Positions 35,692-46,057 of a stretch of 64,000 nt of DNA are shown here, piece after piece. Every line of letters begins with the position of its first letter. Positions within the stretch are counted from its first letter, which is position 1. The notes under the pieces are model-generated. The model was given only the letters and a program-made list of their open reading frames with translations, was not told the DNA's origin and made no database searches. This stretch comes from Nocardia vulneris. GTDB lineage: Bacteria > Actinomycetota > Actinomycetes > Mycobacteriales > Mycobacteriaceae. The translations under genes and the position numbers were made by a program. The DNA lies in assembly GCF_001613425.1 (NCBI RefSeq), contig NZ_BDCI01000052.1:62001-126000 (forward strand). The letters are read 5' to 3'.

Positions 35692-36434
35692 CCGACCTGA
35701 CAGGACGTTCCGCGCTGATCACGGGCGGCGCCAGCGGTATCGGCGCGGCCTGCGCCCGGGAACTGGCCGCGCGGGGCGCCCTGGTCACCATCGCCGATAT
35801 CGACGATGTCGGAGCCAAGTCGCTCGCCCGCGAACTCGGCGGAAAACCTTGGGCCGTCGACCTACTCGACGTCGAGGCCTTGACCTCGTTGACGCTCGAG
35901 GTGGACATCCTGGTGAACAACGCCGGCGTGCAGAGCATCAGCCCGATCGAGGATTTCGCGCCGCAGCAGTTCCGGAACCTGCTCACCCTGATGGTCGAGG
36001 CGCCGTTCCTGCTCATCCGTGCCGCGCTGCCGCACATGTACCGGCAGGGTTTCGGCCGGATCGTCAATATCTCGTCGGTGCACGGACTTCGAGCCTCGGA
36101 GTTCAAGTCCGCCTACGTGACCGCCAAACATGGGCTGGAGGGCCTGTCCAAGGTCACCGCGCTCGAAGGCGGCAAGCACGGCGTCACGAGCAACTGCGTC
36201 AACCCCGGCTATGTGCGAACTCCGCTGGTGGACAAGCAGATCGCCGATCAGGCCAAGGCGCACGGCATTCCGGAACAGCAGGTGCTGGAGAAGATCCTGC
36301 TCACCGAGAGTGCGATCAAACGCCTGGTGGAGCCGGCGGAGGTGGCCGCACTGGTGGGCTGGTTGACCTCGGCGCACGCGGGCATGGTGACCGGCGCGTC
36401 CTACACCATGGACGGCGGGTGGAGCGCTCGATGA
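35688..36434 (+). CDS. bdhA: 3-hydroxybutyrate dehydrogenase (SDR family)
   Basis: 248 aa classical short-chain dehydrogenase. Rossmann motif TGGASGIG (residues ~12-19), NNAG (near 83), catalytic Ser in NISSVHG and YVTAK (Tyr/Lys). The segment NPGYVRTPLVDKQIADQAKA is diagnostic of D-3-hydroxybutyrate dehydrogenases (EC 1.1.1.30), which oxidise 3-hydroxybutyrate to acetoacetate with NAD+. Its start overlaps the transporter stop. The product, acetoacetate, can be activated by the acetoacetyl-CoA synthetase encoded 7 kb downstream. Confidence 0.9.
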   Translation: MTDLTGRSALITGGASGIGAACARELAARGALVTIADIDDVGAKSLARELGGKPWAVDLLDVEALTSLTLEVDILVNNAGVQSISPIEDFAPQQFRNLLTLMVEAPFLLIRAALPHMYRQGFGRIVNISSVHGLRASEFKSAYVTAKHGLEGLSKVTALEGGKHGVTSNCVNPGYVRTPLVDKQIADQAKAHGIPEQQVLEKILLTESAIKRLVEPAEVAALVGWLTSAHAGMVTGASYTMDGGWSAR

Positions 36435-36448
36435 CCGAGCGCCCCGCC

Positions 36449-37057
36449 CTAGGCCGGCTCGTCCTGCGTCAGGGCGGACAGCGCCATCCGGCGCAGGATG
36501 GGCCGGGCCCGCGCGGCGGTCGCCGTGCTCGCGCTGTGCGGGGTGGAGTTGATCAGGCCGAACGCGGCGTGCGCCTGCACGCGCGCCGTCTCTTCGGGTA
36601 GGCCGGGGTGCAGGTCACGCAGCACCGTGACCCAGATTTCCACGTACTGGCGCTGGGTGCGGCGCAGCTCGCGCCGGGCGGCGGCGGGCACGTTCTCCAG
36701 ATCGCGATCCTGGATCCGGATGAGGTCGGCGTCGCCCAGCGCGAAGTCCAGGTGGAAGTCGACCAGGCCGGCCAGCGCGTCCGCCGCGGTCTCGGTGCGC
36801 GCCACCACCGCCTTGCCGCCGTCGAGCAGCCGCTGGCTGATCCCGACGAGAAGTTCCACCAGCAGCGCTTCTTTGTTGGGGAAATGGCGGTAGACGGCCG
36901 GACCGCTGATGCCGACCGCGGCGCCGAGGTCGTCCAGGCGCATGCCGAGGAAGCCGCGATCGGCGATGAGCCGGGCCCCGGCATCCAGCAGTTGTTGCCT
37001 GCGCTGCGCCTTCAGCTGTTCACGGCGGGTGAGCGTGCCGTCGTCGATGCTGGTCAC
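36449..37057 (-). CDS. TetR-family regulator of the acyl-CoA carboxylase/leucine operon
   Basis: 202 aa. TetR_N HTH at about residues 12-60 (QQLLDAGARLIADRGFLGMR, GISGPAVYRHFPNKEALL) with an all-helical ligand-binding C-terminus. GTG 37057 is preferred: AAGGAG lies 5 nt upstream, while the ATG at 37087 has no such site. It is divergent from accD1, as Rv2506 is beside the equivalent M. tuberculosis cluster. It should repress that operon and release on binding an acyl-CoA or branched-chain intermediate (inference). Confidence 0.92.
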   Translation of the reverse strand: MTSIDDGTLTRREQLKAQRRQQLLDAGARLIADRGFLGMRLDDLGAAVGISGPAVYRHFPNKEALLVELLVGISQRLLDGGKAVVARTETAADALAGLVDFHLDFALGDADLIRIQDRDLENVPAAARRELRRTQRQYVEIWVTVLRDLHPGLPEETARVQAHAAFGLINSTPHSASTATAARARPILRRMALSALTQDEPA

Positions 37058-37148
37058 ACGCACTCCTTTCGCCCTCGGTGCGGACACACGCGTGCGCGGC
37101 TCGCAAGCGCTTCCTGGACATCTCGGTTAACCAAGATTAACCTGGATT

Positions 37149-37170
37149 CCAGTTATCGGCGACTAACTGG
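37149..37170. promoter_or_regulatory. Palindromic operator CCAGTTA-N8-TAACTGG
   Basis: Perfect 7-bp inverted repeat with an 8-bp spacer between the divergent TetR and accD1 genes, 67 bp upstream of accD1. A second, one-mismatch palindrome (CTCGGTTAACCAAG, 37122-37135) lies just to the left. The size and place fit a TetR-family operator acting on both genes. Confidence 0.65.
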
Positions 37171-37236
37171 CCTATCCGTCACCCGACCCCGGCCGTCACC
37201 GAGTCGCTCCCAGACGCTGACCGACAGGATCACGTG

Positions 37237-38835
37237 ATGACCGTTACCGAAGAGGCCGTCGACAACCGGGTCGCCCACAAGGCACTCGTCGACGACCTGG
37301 GCGCCCGGCTGGCGGCCGCCGCACTCGGCGGACCCGCCAAAGCGCGGGACCGCCATGTCGCGCGCGGCAAGCTGCTGCCGCGGCAACGGGTGGACCAACT
37401 GCTCGACCCGGGCAGCCCCTTCCTGGAACTCTCGCCGCTCGCCGCGAGCGGGATGTACGGCGACGAGTCCCCGGGTGCGGGCATCATCACCGGTATCGGC
37501 CGGGTGTCCGGCCGCGAGTGCGTCATCGTCGCCAACGACGCGACCGTCAAGGGCGGCACCTACTACCCGATGACGGTGAAGAAGCACCTGCGCGCGCAGG
37601 AGATCGCGCTGCAGAATCAGCTGCCCTGCCTGTATCTGGTCGATTCCGGCGGCGCCTACCTGCCCGAGCAGGACGAGGTGTTCCCGGACCGGGAGCATTT
37701 CGGGCGCATCTTCTACAACCAGGCGACCATGAGCGCCAAGGGCATTGCGCAGATCGCGGCGGTGCTCGGCTCGTGCACCGCGGGCGGCGCGTACGTCCCC
37801 GCGATGAGCGACGAGGCGGTGATCGTGCGCAATCAGGGCACGATCTTCCTCGGCGGTCCGCCGCTGGTGAAGGCCGCGACCGGCGAGGTGGTCACCGCGG
37901 AGGAACTCGGCGGCGGCGCACTGCATTCGCGCACCTCGGGCGTCACCGACCATCTGGCCGAGGACGATCAGGACGCGCTGCGCATCGTGCGCCGCATCGT
38001 CGCGACCCTCGGTCCGCGCCCCGCGAGCCCTTGGGCGGTGTTGCCGCCGGTGGAGCCCGCCGCGTCGCCGGAGGAGCTGTACGACGTGGTGCCGGTGGAC
38101 CTGCGCACCCCGTACGACGTGCGCGAGGTGATCCACCGGCTCGTCGATGCGAATCCCGAGGGCGACACCGGCTTTCACGAGTTCAAGGCCGAATACGGCA
38201 AGACCTTGGTCACCGGCTTCGCGCACATTCACGGCCACCCGGTCGGCATCGTCGCCAACAACGGCGTGCTGTTCAGCGAATCCGCCATGAAGGGCGCGCA
38301 TTTCATCGAACTGTGCGACAAGCGCAAGATCCCGCTGCTGTTCTTGCAGAACATCACCGGGTTCATGGTCGGCCGCGACTACGAGGCGGGCGGCATCGCC
38401 AAGCACGGGGCCAAGATGGTCACCGCCGTCGCCTGTGCCCGGGTGCCGAAGCTGACGGTGGTGATCGGCGGTTCGTACGGCGCGGGCAACTATTCGATGT
38501 GCGGGCGGGCGTATTCGCCGCGCTTCCTGTGGATGTGGCCCAACGCCAGGATCTCGGTGATGGGTGGCGAGCAGGCCGCCTCGGTGCTGTCCACCGTGCG
38601 CGGCGACCAGCTCGACAGTTCGGGCCGGCCGTGGTCGGCGGCCGACGAGGAGGCGTTCAAGGCGCCGATCCGCGACCAATACGAACGGCAGGGCAACCCC
38701 TATTACTCGACGGCCCGCCTCTGGGACGACGGCGTGATCGACCCCGCGGACACGAGAACCGTCCTCGGACTTGCCCTTTCGGTGTGCGCGCAAGCGCCGC
38801 TCGAACCCGTTTCCTACGGCGTATTCCGGATGTGA
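37237..38835 (+). CDS. accD1: Acyl-CoA carboxylase beta subunit (probable methylcrotonyl-CoA carboxylase)
   Basis: 532 aa carboxyltransferase subunit. Contains the acyl-CoA binding stretch GSCTAGGAYVPAMSDE, the GGAYLPEQDEVFPD segment, NNGVLFSESAMKGAHFIELC and a biotin-site region GSYGAGNYSMCGRAYSP. The sequence type and gene order match AccD1 rather than propionyl-CoA (AccD5) or long-chain subunits. With AccA1 it should carboxylate 3-methylcrotonyl-CoA to 3-methylglutaconyl-CoA in leucine breakdown. ATG 37237 has AGGA 7 nt upstream; GTG 37234 is adjacent. First gene of the operon. Confidence 0.92.
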   Translation: MTVTEEAVDNRVAHKALVDDLGARLAAAALGGPAKARDRHVARGKLLPRQRVDQLLDPGSPFLELSPLAASGMYGDESPGAGIITGIGRVSGRECVIVANDATVKGGTYYPMTVKKHLRAQEIALQNQLPCLYLVDSGGAYLPEQDEVFPDREHFGRIFYNQATMSAKGIAQIAAVLGSCTAGGAYVPAMSDEAVIVRNQGTIFLGGPPLVKAATGEVVTAEELGGGALHSRTSGVTDHLAEDDQDALRIVRRIVATLGPRPASPWAVLPPVEPAASPEELYDVVPVDLRTPYDVREVIHRLVDANPEGDTGFHEFKAEYGKTLVTGFAHIHGHPVGIVANNGVLFSESAMKGAHFIELCDKRKIPLLFLQNITGFMVGRDYEAGGIAKHGAKMVTAVACARVPKLTVVIGGSYGAGNYSMCGRAYSPRFLWMWPNARISVMGGEQAASVLSTVRGDQLDSSGRPWSAADEEAFKAPIRDQYERQGNPYYSTARLWDDGVIDPADTRTVLGLALSVCAQAPLEPVSYGVFRM

Positions 38836-38840
38836 CGACC

Positions 38841-40867
38841 ATGCTGAACAAATCTCATCCCGTCGGATTCGACACCGTGCTCGTCGCCAACCGCGGCGAG
38901 ATCGCGGTGCGGGTGATGCGCACGTTGCGCGCCATGGGCATTCGCTCGGTCGCGGTCTACAGCGATGCCGACGCCGACGCCAGGCACGTGCACGAGGCGG
39001 ATACCGCGGTGCGACTCGGCCCTGCCGCCGCGCGCGACAGCTATCTCGCGATCGACAAGGTGGTCGACGCCGCCGTCCGGACCGGCGCGCAAGCGGTGCA
39101 TCCGGGCTACGGGTTCCTTTCCGAGAACGCCGCTTTCGCGGCGGCGCTCGCGCAGGCAGGCATCGTCTTCCTCGGTCCGCCCGCGCACGCGATCGAGGTG
39201 ATGGGCGACAAGATCGCGGCCAAGAACACCGTGTCCGCGTTCAATGTCCCCGTCGTGCCCGGCATCGCCAGGCCGGGCCTGACCGACGCCGACCTGATCG
39301 AGGCGGCCACCGAGATCGGTTATCCGGTGCTGGTGAAGCCGTCGGCCGGCGGCGGCGGCAAGGGCATGCGACTGGTGGAGGAACCCGCGCAGCTGCCCGA
39401 CGCGCTGGTCAGCGCGCGCCGCGAAGCCGCGTCCGCGTTCGGCGACGACACGCTGTTCCTGGAGCGCTTCGTCACCCGCCCGCGCCATATCGAGGTGCAG
39501 GTCTTGGCCGACCAATTCGGCAACGTGCTGCACCTCGGCGAACGCGAATGCAGCCTGCAGCGCAGGCATCAGAAGGTGATCGAAGAGGCCCCGTCCCCGC
39601 TGCTCGACGCGGCGACGCGGGCCAGAATCGGTGCTGCGGCATGCAATACCGCGCGCAGCGTCGACTATGTGGGCGCGGGCACCGTCGAATTCATCGTCTC
39701 CGCCGACCGGCCGGACGAGTTCTTCTTCATGGAGATGAACACCCGGCTGCAGGTGGAACACCCGGTGACCGAGCTGGTGACCGGTGTCGACCTGGTGGAA
39801 TGTCAGGTGCGGGTGGCGGCCGGGCAGAAGCTCTCGGTCGAGCAGGACGAGATCCGGATGGTCGGGCACGCCATCGAGGCCAGGGTGTACGCCGAGGATC
39901 CCGCGCGCGGCTTCCTGCCCACCGGCGGCACGGTGCTCGACCTGTCCGAGCCCGAAGGCGCCGGGGTCCGGGTGGATTCGGGCCTGCGCACCGGGACGGT
40001 GGTCGGCAGCGACTACGACCCGATGCTCTCGAAGGTCATCGCGCACGGTGCCGATCGCGCTGCCGCCATCGCGAAACTCGATCGGGCACTGGGCGATACC
40101 GTATTGCTCGGCGTCACCAGCAATATCGAGTTCCTGCGCTTCCTGCTCGCCGATCCGGATGTCGCGGCCGGACAGCTGGATACCGGCCTGCTCGATCGCC
40201 GAGTGGCCGATTTCCACGCCGCCGCGGTCGGCGACGAACTGTTCCTGGCCGCGGCGGCCTACCGCTGGCTGGGTCGCTGGCCGAGCGGTCCCAGCGATCC
40301 GTGGCGGGTGCCGTCCGGTTGGCGGATCGGCACCGCCGCACCGACCTCGATCCGGCTGGCCGCCGGCGACCGGATCGAGCACGTGTACCTCTCCGGTCGT
40401 CCCGGCGCCGCGAGCGGCCGCGTCGGTCAGGCCGAATCCGTCTCGGTGACAGCAGCTTTCACGGATTCGGTGCTGACGCTCACCGTGGCCGGGGTGCGGC
40501 ACGACTATCGCGTCGCGGAGCAGGACGGCCAGCTGTGGCTGGCCGGGCCCACCGGCATCGCCGTGCTGCGCGAGGTGGCCGAGGCCAGTGTGCGGGGCGG
40601 CGCCGAACACGTCGGCGACGCCGAAATCCGTAGCCCCATGCCGGGTTCGGTGATCGCGGTGCCGGTCGCCACCGGCGCCACCGTGGCCGCGGGCGCCCCG
40701 GTGGTGATCGTCGAGGCGATGAAGATGGAGCACTCGCTCACCGCGCCGGTGGCGGGCACCGTCGAAATCCTCGTCGCGCCCGGTACTCAGGTGCGCCTCG
40801 ATCAGCCGCTGGCCCGCATCCGCACGACTCCCGCGGAACTTCCCGCCGACCAAGAAGGAACCCCAGC

Positions 40868-40871
<4 letters not shown>
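38841..40871 (+). CDS. accA1: Acyl-CoA carboxylase alpha subunit: biotin carboxylase plus biotin carrier
   Basis: 676 aa. Biotin carboxylase (about 10-455) with VLVANRGEIAVRVMR, the ATP-grasp glycine loop KPSAGGGGKGMRLV, the ERECSLQRRHQKVIEEAP segment and MEMNTRLQVEHPVTE. It ends in a biotinyl domain where EAMKMEHS carries the biotinylated lysine (near residue 630). It charges biotin with CO2 for AccD1. Start ATG 38841 lies 5 bp after accD1; GTG 38832 overlapping the accD1 stop is possible and neither has a strong ribosome site. Its stop overlaps fadE19 by 4 nt. Confidence 0.93.
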
Positions 40872-42024
<1,153 letters not shown>

Positions 42025-42028
<4 letters not shown>

Positions 42029-42525
42029 GCGATGTCGACGGCTTGCGCCGGGTGGTCCAGACCGGCCTGTGGTTCGAGGAACTCGAGACCGACGTGCGCT
42101 ACGAGCACCGGCCCGGGCGCACCATGACCGAGACCGACAACGTCCTGTTCAGCACGCTGACCATGAATCCCCAAGGGCTGCACATCGATGCGGCCTACAG
42201 CGATGCCCAGGAGCCGTTCCATCAGCGCCTGGTCAACTCGCTGTTCACCCTCGGCACCATGGTCGGCCTCGCGGTGGCGCACCTCACCCAGGGCACCACC
42301 GTCGCCAATCTCGGCTTCTCCGAGGTGAAGTTCCCGGCGCCGCTGTTCCACGGCGACACCGTCTACGCCGAAACCATCGTGCTGGACAAGCGCCTGTCCA
42401 AGAGCAGGCCCGGCGAGGGCATCGTCACCTTCCGCCATATCGCGCGCAACCAGCACGGCACCATCGTCGCCGAGGCCGTGCGCAACGCGATGATCCGCCT
42501 GCGTCCCGAGGCGACCTCGGCATGA
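42025..42525 (+). CDS. MaoC-like hot-dog hydratase (Rv2499c type)
   Basis: 166 aa single hot-dog protein beginning at GTG 42025, overlapping fadE19 by 4 nt. MaoC-type features: GRTMTETDNVLFSTLTMN, a central helix with HQRLVNSLFTLGTMVG, and GFSEVKFPAPLFHGDTVY. In M. tuberculosis the equivalent Rv2499c sits between fadE19 and citE. The expected role is hydration of 3-methylglutaconyl-CoA to the (R) form of HMG-CoA; this rests on gene order and family knowledge. Confidence 0.85.
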
Positions 42526-43334
42526 GCTGGCAGCTGCCCGGTCCCGCATGGCTGTTCTGCCCGGCCGATCGCCCGGACCGATACGAAAAGGCCGCCGCGG
42601 CGGCCGATGTGGTGATCCTCGACCTCGAGGACGGCGTGGCCGCGGCGGACAAGACGGCGGCCCGCAAAGCCCTCGCCGAGACCCCGTTGGATCCCGAACG
42701 CACCGTCGTGCGGGTCAACGCCGCGGGCACCGACGAGCTCGCGGCCGATCTCACGGCACTGGCGGGCACCGGGTACCGGCGCGTCATGCTGCCGAAATGC
42801 GAAGCCGCCGAACAGGTCACCGCGCTGGCCGAATACGAGGTGATCGTGCTGATCGAATCACCGCTAGGCGCGCTGACGGTCGAGCGTGCCGTCCAGGCGC
42901 CCAACGCGATCGGCGCGATGTGGGGCGCGGAGGACCTGGTCGCCGGGCTCGGCGGCAATTCCAGCAGGTACGCGGACGGCAGCTATCGCGAAGTGGCGCG
43001 CCATGTCCGGTCGAGCACGCTGCTCGCGGCCAAGGCGTACGGCAAGTTCGCGCTCGACTCGGTGTACCTGGATATCCGCGATCTCGACGGACTGCGCGCC
43101 GAAGCGCTGGACGCGGTCGCGGTCGGCTTCGAGGCCAAGGTCGCCATCCATCCGAGCCAGCTCGCGGTGATCCGTGCCGCGTACACGCCGCCGGAGGCGG
43201 AATTGGCTTGGGCCCGGCGGGTACTCGACGAGGTGCCGAAGCATCGCGGGGTGTTCGCCTTCGAGGGCCGCATGGTCGATGCCCCCGTACTGCGGCACGC
43301 CGAACAGATCGTGCGGCGCGCCGGACGCGCCTGA
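42522..43334 (+). CDS. citE: CitE-like beta-hydroxyacyl-CoA lyase (Rv2498c type)
   Basis: 270 aa TIM-barrel HpcH/HpaI/CitE protein. VILDLEDGVAAADK holds a metal/substrate-binding region, followed by LIESPLGAL, GAEDLVAGLGG and KVAIHPSQLAVI. It stands alone without citrate lyase alpha or gamma subunits. The M. tuberculosis counterpart cleaves (R)-HMG-CoA to acetyl-CoA and acetoacetate in leucine catabolism and also citramalyl-CoA. No mvaB-type HMG-CoA lyase is present here, so this enzyme would take that step. ATGA overlap with the hydratase gene. Confidence 0.9.
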   Translation: MSWQLPGPAWLFCPADRPDRYEKAAAAADVVILDLEDGVAAADKTAARKALAETPLDPERTVVRVNAAGTDELAADLTALAGTGYRRVMLPKCEAAEQVTALAEYEVIVLIESPLGALTVERAVQAPNAIGAMWGAEDLVAGLGGNSSRYADGSYREVARHVRSSTLLAAKAYGKFALDSVYLDIRDLDGLRAEALDAVAVGFEAKVAIHPSQLAVIRAAYTPPEAELAWARRVLDEVPKHRGVFAFEGRMVDAPVLRHAEQIVRRAGRA

Positions 43335-43364
43335 CCACCCGTTAGAACAGCCAGGAGGAATGCG

Positions 43365-45311
43365 GTGCAACCACAGTGGGTGCCGACCGAGCAGGACATC
43401 GCCGCGGCCAGGATCACCGACTTCGCGAAATTCGCCGAAGGGCGCACCGATCGGGTGCTGCCGGACTACGCCACGCTGTGGCAGTGGTCGGTCGACGATC
43501 TGGCGGGCTTCTGGCACGCGGTGTGGGACTACTTCCAGCTCGGCCCGGTGGCGGGCGAGATCCTCGGTAGCGCGGAAATGCCCGGTGCGCAATGGTTTCC
43601 GGGTACCCGGCTGAACTATGTGGATCAGGTGGTCCGCCAGTTCCGCACCGATCGGCCCGCCATCATCGCGGTCACCGAAGACGCGCCTGCCCGCGAAGTC
43701 TCCTGGGTCGAGCTGATCGACGAGACCGCTGCGCTGGCGCGCACGCTGCGCGAGCTGGGTGTCCAACCCGGTGACCGGGTCGCGGGTTACCTCCCCAACA
43801 TTCCGGAGGCGGTGATCGCGTTCCTGGCGACCGCCAGCATCGGCGCGGTGTGGAGCGCCTGCGGCCAGGACTACTCCCCCAAGGCGGCGCTGGATCGGCT
43901 GGGCCAGCTCGAACCCACCGTCCTGATCACCGCGGACGGCTACCGATACGGCGGTAAGGCACACGACAAGCGCGCCGACATCGCGGCGCTGCAAGCCGGT
44001 TTCGACAAGCTCAGCGCCACGATCGTGGTGTCCCGGCTCGGCCTCGACGTGCCGGACGCGACACCGTGGGACGCGGCCACCGCCGTCGACGAGTCGGTAC
44101 CCGCCGTGATCACCACGCAGCCGGTCGATTTCGAGCACCCGCTGTGGATCGTGTTCTCCTCCGGCACCACCGGGCTGCCCAAGGGCATCGTGCACGGGCA
44201 CGGCGGGGTGCTGCTGGAGCATCTGAAAGCCGTTGCGCTGCAATCCGATATCGGGCCTGACGATACCTTCTTCTGGTACACCAGCCCGAGCTGGATGATG
44301 TGGAACTTCCAGGTCGCGGGGTTGCTGACGGGTGCGACCATCGTCTGCTACGACGGCAGTCCCACCGCCCCCGCGCCGGACGCGCTGTGGCGCATCGCCG
44401 CCGAAACCCGGACCACGGTGCTCGGTACCAGCCCGGGCTACGTGCTGGCCTGCATCAAGGCGGGGGCCACGCCGCGCACCGAGCACGACCTGTCCGCCTT
44501 GCGGTCGGTCGGGATCACCGGCGCTGCTCTGCCCACGTCCTCGGCGACCTGGCTGGGCGAGCACACCGGTGCGCACGTCCAGGTCAATTCGATCAGCGGC
44601 GGCACCGACGTGGTGTCGGCCTTCATCGGCGGCGTCCGGACCGTTCCGGCGTGGCCGGGCGAACTGTCCGCGCGTTTCCTCGGCGTCGCGCTGGAGGCCT
44701 TCGACGGCCTCGGCCAACCGGTCCGCGACGAGGTCGGCGAGCTGGTCATCACCAAACCGATGCCGTCGATGCCGGTGCGCTTCTGGCACGACCCGGACGG
44801 AAAGCGCTATCACGACGCCTATTTCGACATGTATCCCGGGATCTGGCGCCACGGCGACTGGATCACCATCACCGAGCGGGACAGCGTCGTGGTGCACGGC
44901 CGCTCCGATTCCACCCTCAATCGGCACGGCATCCGGATGGGCAGCGCCGACATCTACCAATCCGTCGAGCAGCTGCCCGAGATCGCCGAGGCACTGGTGA
45001 TCGGTGCCGAACAACCCGACGGCGGTTACTGGATGCCGTTGTTCGTGGTTCTCGCGCCCGGCGCGGAACTCACCGACGAGCTGAAAACCCGGATCAACAG
45101 CACCATCCGCACCGAGGTCTCGCCCCGGCACGTGCCGGACGAGATCCTGCTCGCCCCGGGCATTCCGCACACGCGCACCGGCAAAAAGCTCGAGGTGCCG
45201 ATCAAGAAACTCTTCCAGGGCGCTGACGCCGCGCGGGTGGTCGAGCGCAGCGCGGTCGACGACCCGGCACTGCTCGACTGGTACGCGGCGGTCCGCCCCG
45301 CCACCGCGTAG
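43365..45311 (+). CDS. Acetoacetyl-CoA synthetase
   Basis: 648 aa adenylate-forming ligase of acetoacetate-CoA ligase size. GTG 43365 has AGGAGG 6 nt upstream. Motifs: N-terminal WQWSVDDLAGFWHAVWDYF typical of this family, AMP loop VFSSGTTGLPKGIVHGHGG, SPSWMMWNF, SGGTDVVSAF, GRSDSTLNRHGIRMGSADIY and C-terminal RTGKKLEVPIKK with the catalytic lysine. It activates acetoacetate to acetoacetyl-CoA. Placed 30 bp after citE, whose reaction gives acetoacetate, it closes the leucine route and also serves the 3-hydroxybutyrate dehydrogenase product. A strong hairpin follows. Confidence 0.93.
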   Translation: MQPQWVPTEQDIAAARITDFAKFAEGRTDRVLPDYATLWQWSVDDLAGFWHAVWDYFQLGPVAGEILGSAEMPGAQWFPGTRLNYVDQVVRQFRTDRPAIIAVTEDAPAREVSWVELIDETAALARTLRELGVQPGDRVAGYLPNIPEAVIAFLATASIGAVWSACGQDYSPKAALDRLGQLEPTVLITADGYRYGGKAHDKRADIAALQAGFDKLSATIVVSRLGLDVPDATPWDAATAVDESVPAVITTQPVDFEHPLWIVFSSGTTGLPKGIVHGHGGVLLEHLKAVALQSDIGPDDTFFWYTSPSWMMWNFQVAGLLTGATIVCYDGSPTAPAPDALWRIAAETRTTVLGTSPGYVLACIKAGATPRTEHDLSALRSVGITGAALPTSSATWLGEHTGAHVQVNSISGGTDVVSAFIGGVRTVPAWPGELSARFLGVALEAFDGLGQPVRDEVGELVITKPMPSMPVRFWHDPDGKRYHDAYFDMYPGIWRHGDWITITERDSVVVHGRSDSTLNRHGIRMGSADIYQSVEQLPEIAEALVIGAEQPDGGYWMPLFVVLAPGAELTDELKTRINSTIRTEVSPRHVPDEILLAPGIPHTRTGKKLEVPIKKLFQGADAARVVERSAVDDPALLDWYAAVRPATA

Positions 45312-45335
45312 CGGAGCGGACCGCCGATGTCCCGT

Positions 45336-45367
45336 GGACACCCGTGCTACCGGTAGTACGGGTGTCC
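45336..45367. terminator. Bidirectional hairpin after acetoacetyl-CoA synthetase
   Basis: A 32-nt inverted repeat: GGACACCCGTGCTAC pairs with GTAGTACGGGTGTCC (15 bp with one G-U wobble) around a CG centre. It starts 25 bp after the stop codon. It lies between convergent reading frames and would end both. There is no long T-tract, as is usual in actinomycetes. Confidence 0.75.
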
Positions 45368-45523
45368 GCCCATCGAAGCGGTGAAGACGGCCGCGCGGAA
45401 GGCGCGCGCCTCGGCGAGATTGCGGCGTTCTACCGGGGTCAGGCGGTACTTGGCGCGCAGTCGCCCTGCGGCGTGCGCGACTGCGGTGAACGGGGTGAAC
45501 TCACGGCGGAGCGCGATGGTCAC
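45347..45523 (-). CDS. Possible small protein, 58 aa, unknown
   Basis: A minus-strand frame from GTG 45523 (AAGAGA a few bases upstream) to TAG in the hairpin at 45347. Codon third positions are almost all G or C, and the basic sequence (ALRREFTPFTAVAHAAGRLR ... LTPVERRNLAEARAFRAAVF) looks protein-like and helical. No family is recognised and no membrane segment is present. Coding potential is inferred from composition only. Confidence 0.4.
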   Translation of the reverse strand: MTIALRREFTPFTAVAHAAGRLRAKYRLTPVERRNLAEARAFRAAVFTASMGGHPYYR

Positions 45524-46057
45524 GATGGTCTCTTTTCGTACGAGCGGCCCACCGTCGCAACCGTTTTCGGGCGCGGCCGGCCCCTGCGCGAAAATGCTTG
45601 GGGCTCAGCCGATCACCCGGCGGCAGCGGGCCGGGAGCGAATGGGGTGTCGAAGTGGTACTCGGATACGGACTGTCGCCGGACACTGTGTCGCTCACCTC
45701 CTTGCCGCCGTGACGCGCGCGCGTCGCTGATCTCGGGGTCAGGCACCACGCCGGAGGGGGCACCCCTCTCGTCAGAGCTTCGGCACTGCGCGACGTATCC
45801 CGATCCGGGAAGCCACCTGGGATCGCCCCTTAGTCCGAAGCGATCTGTCCTGATCCTGGGCGTCTCTCGACGTCGTCGGATCAGTGGCCTGTGTTCGCGC
45901 AGGAGCCTCGCTTAACGAGGTGCTGACCAAGCCAGAATGGCCCTTCGGCGCAGCCGCGTCAAGTACGGTTGATTACCGATCAGGTCATGGACCCGGCCAC
46001 GCCGATCTCCTAGCGTGGCGAGGAGAAGTTCGCCCCGAATCCGCAGGAGGTGGCAGC
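45524..46057. other. Gene-free stretch upstream of the P450
   Basis: 534 bp. Several short frames cross it, but none has a ribosome site or family resemblance. A small stem (CCTCG-cttaa-CGAGG) lies near 45905. This region should carry the P450 promoter, though no clear -35/-10 pair was found. Confidence 0.5.

Noticed and set aside
36435..36601. Continuation of a shifted frame beyond the 3-hydroxybutyrate dehydrogenase as a separate gene
   Set aside because: It is the shadow of the dehydrogenase and TetR coding sequences in another frame, rich in Arg/Gly with no motif.
45381..45713. 110-codon plus-strand frame after acetoacetyl-CoA synthetase
   Set aside because: It runs through the hairpin region with no ribosome site or recognisable pattern; the opposite-strand 58-codon frame is a better candidate.
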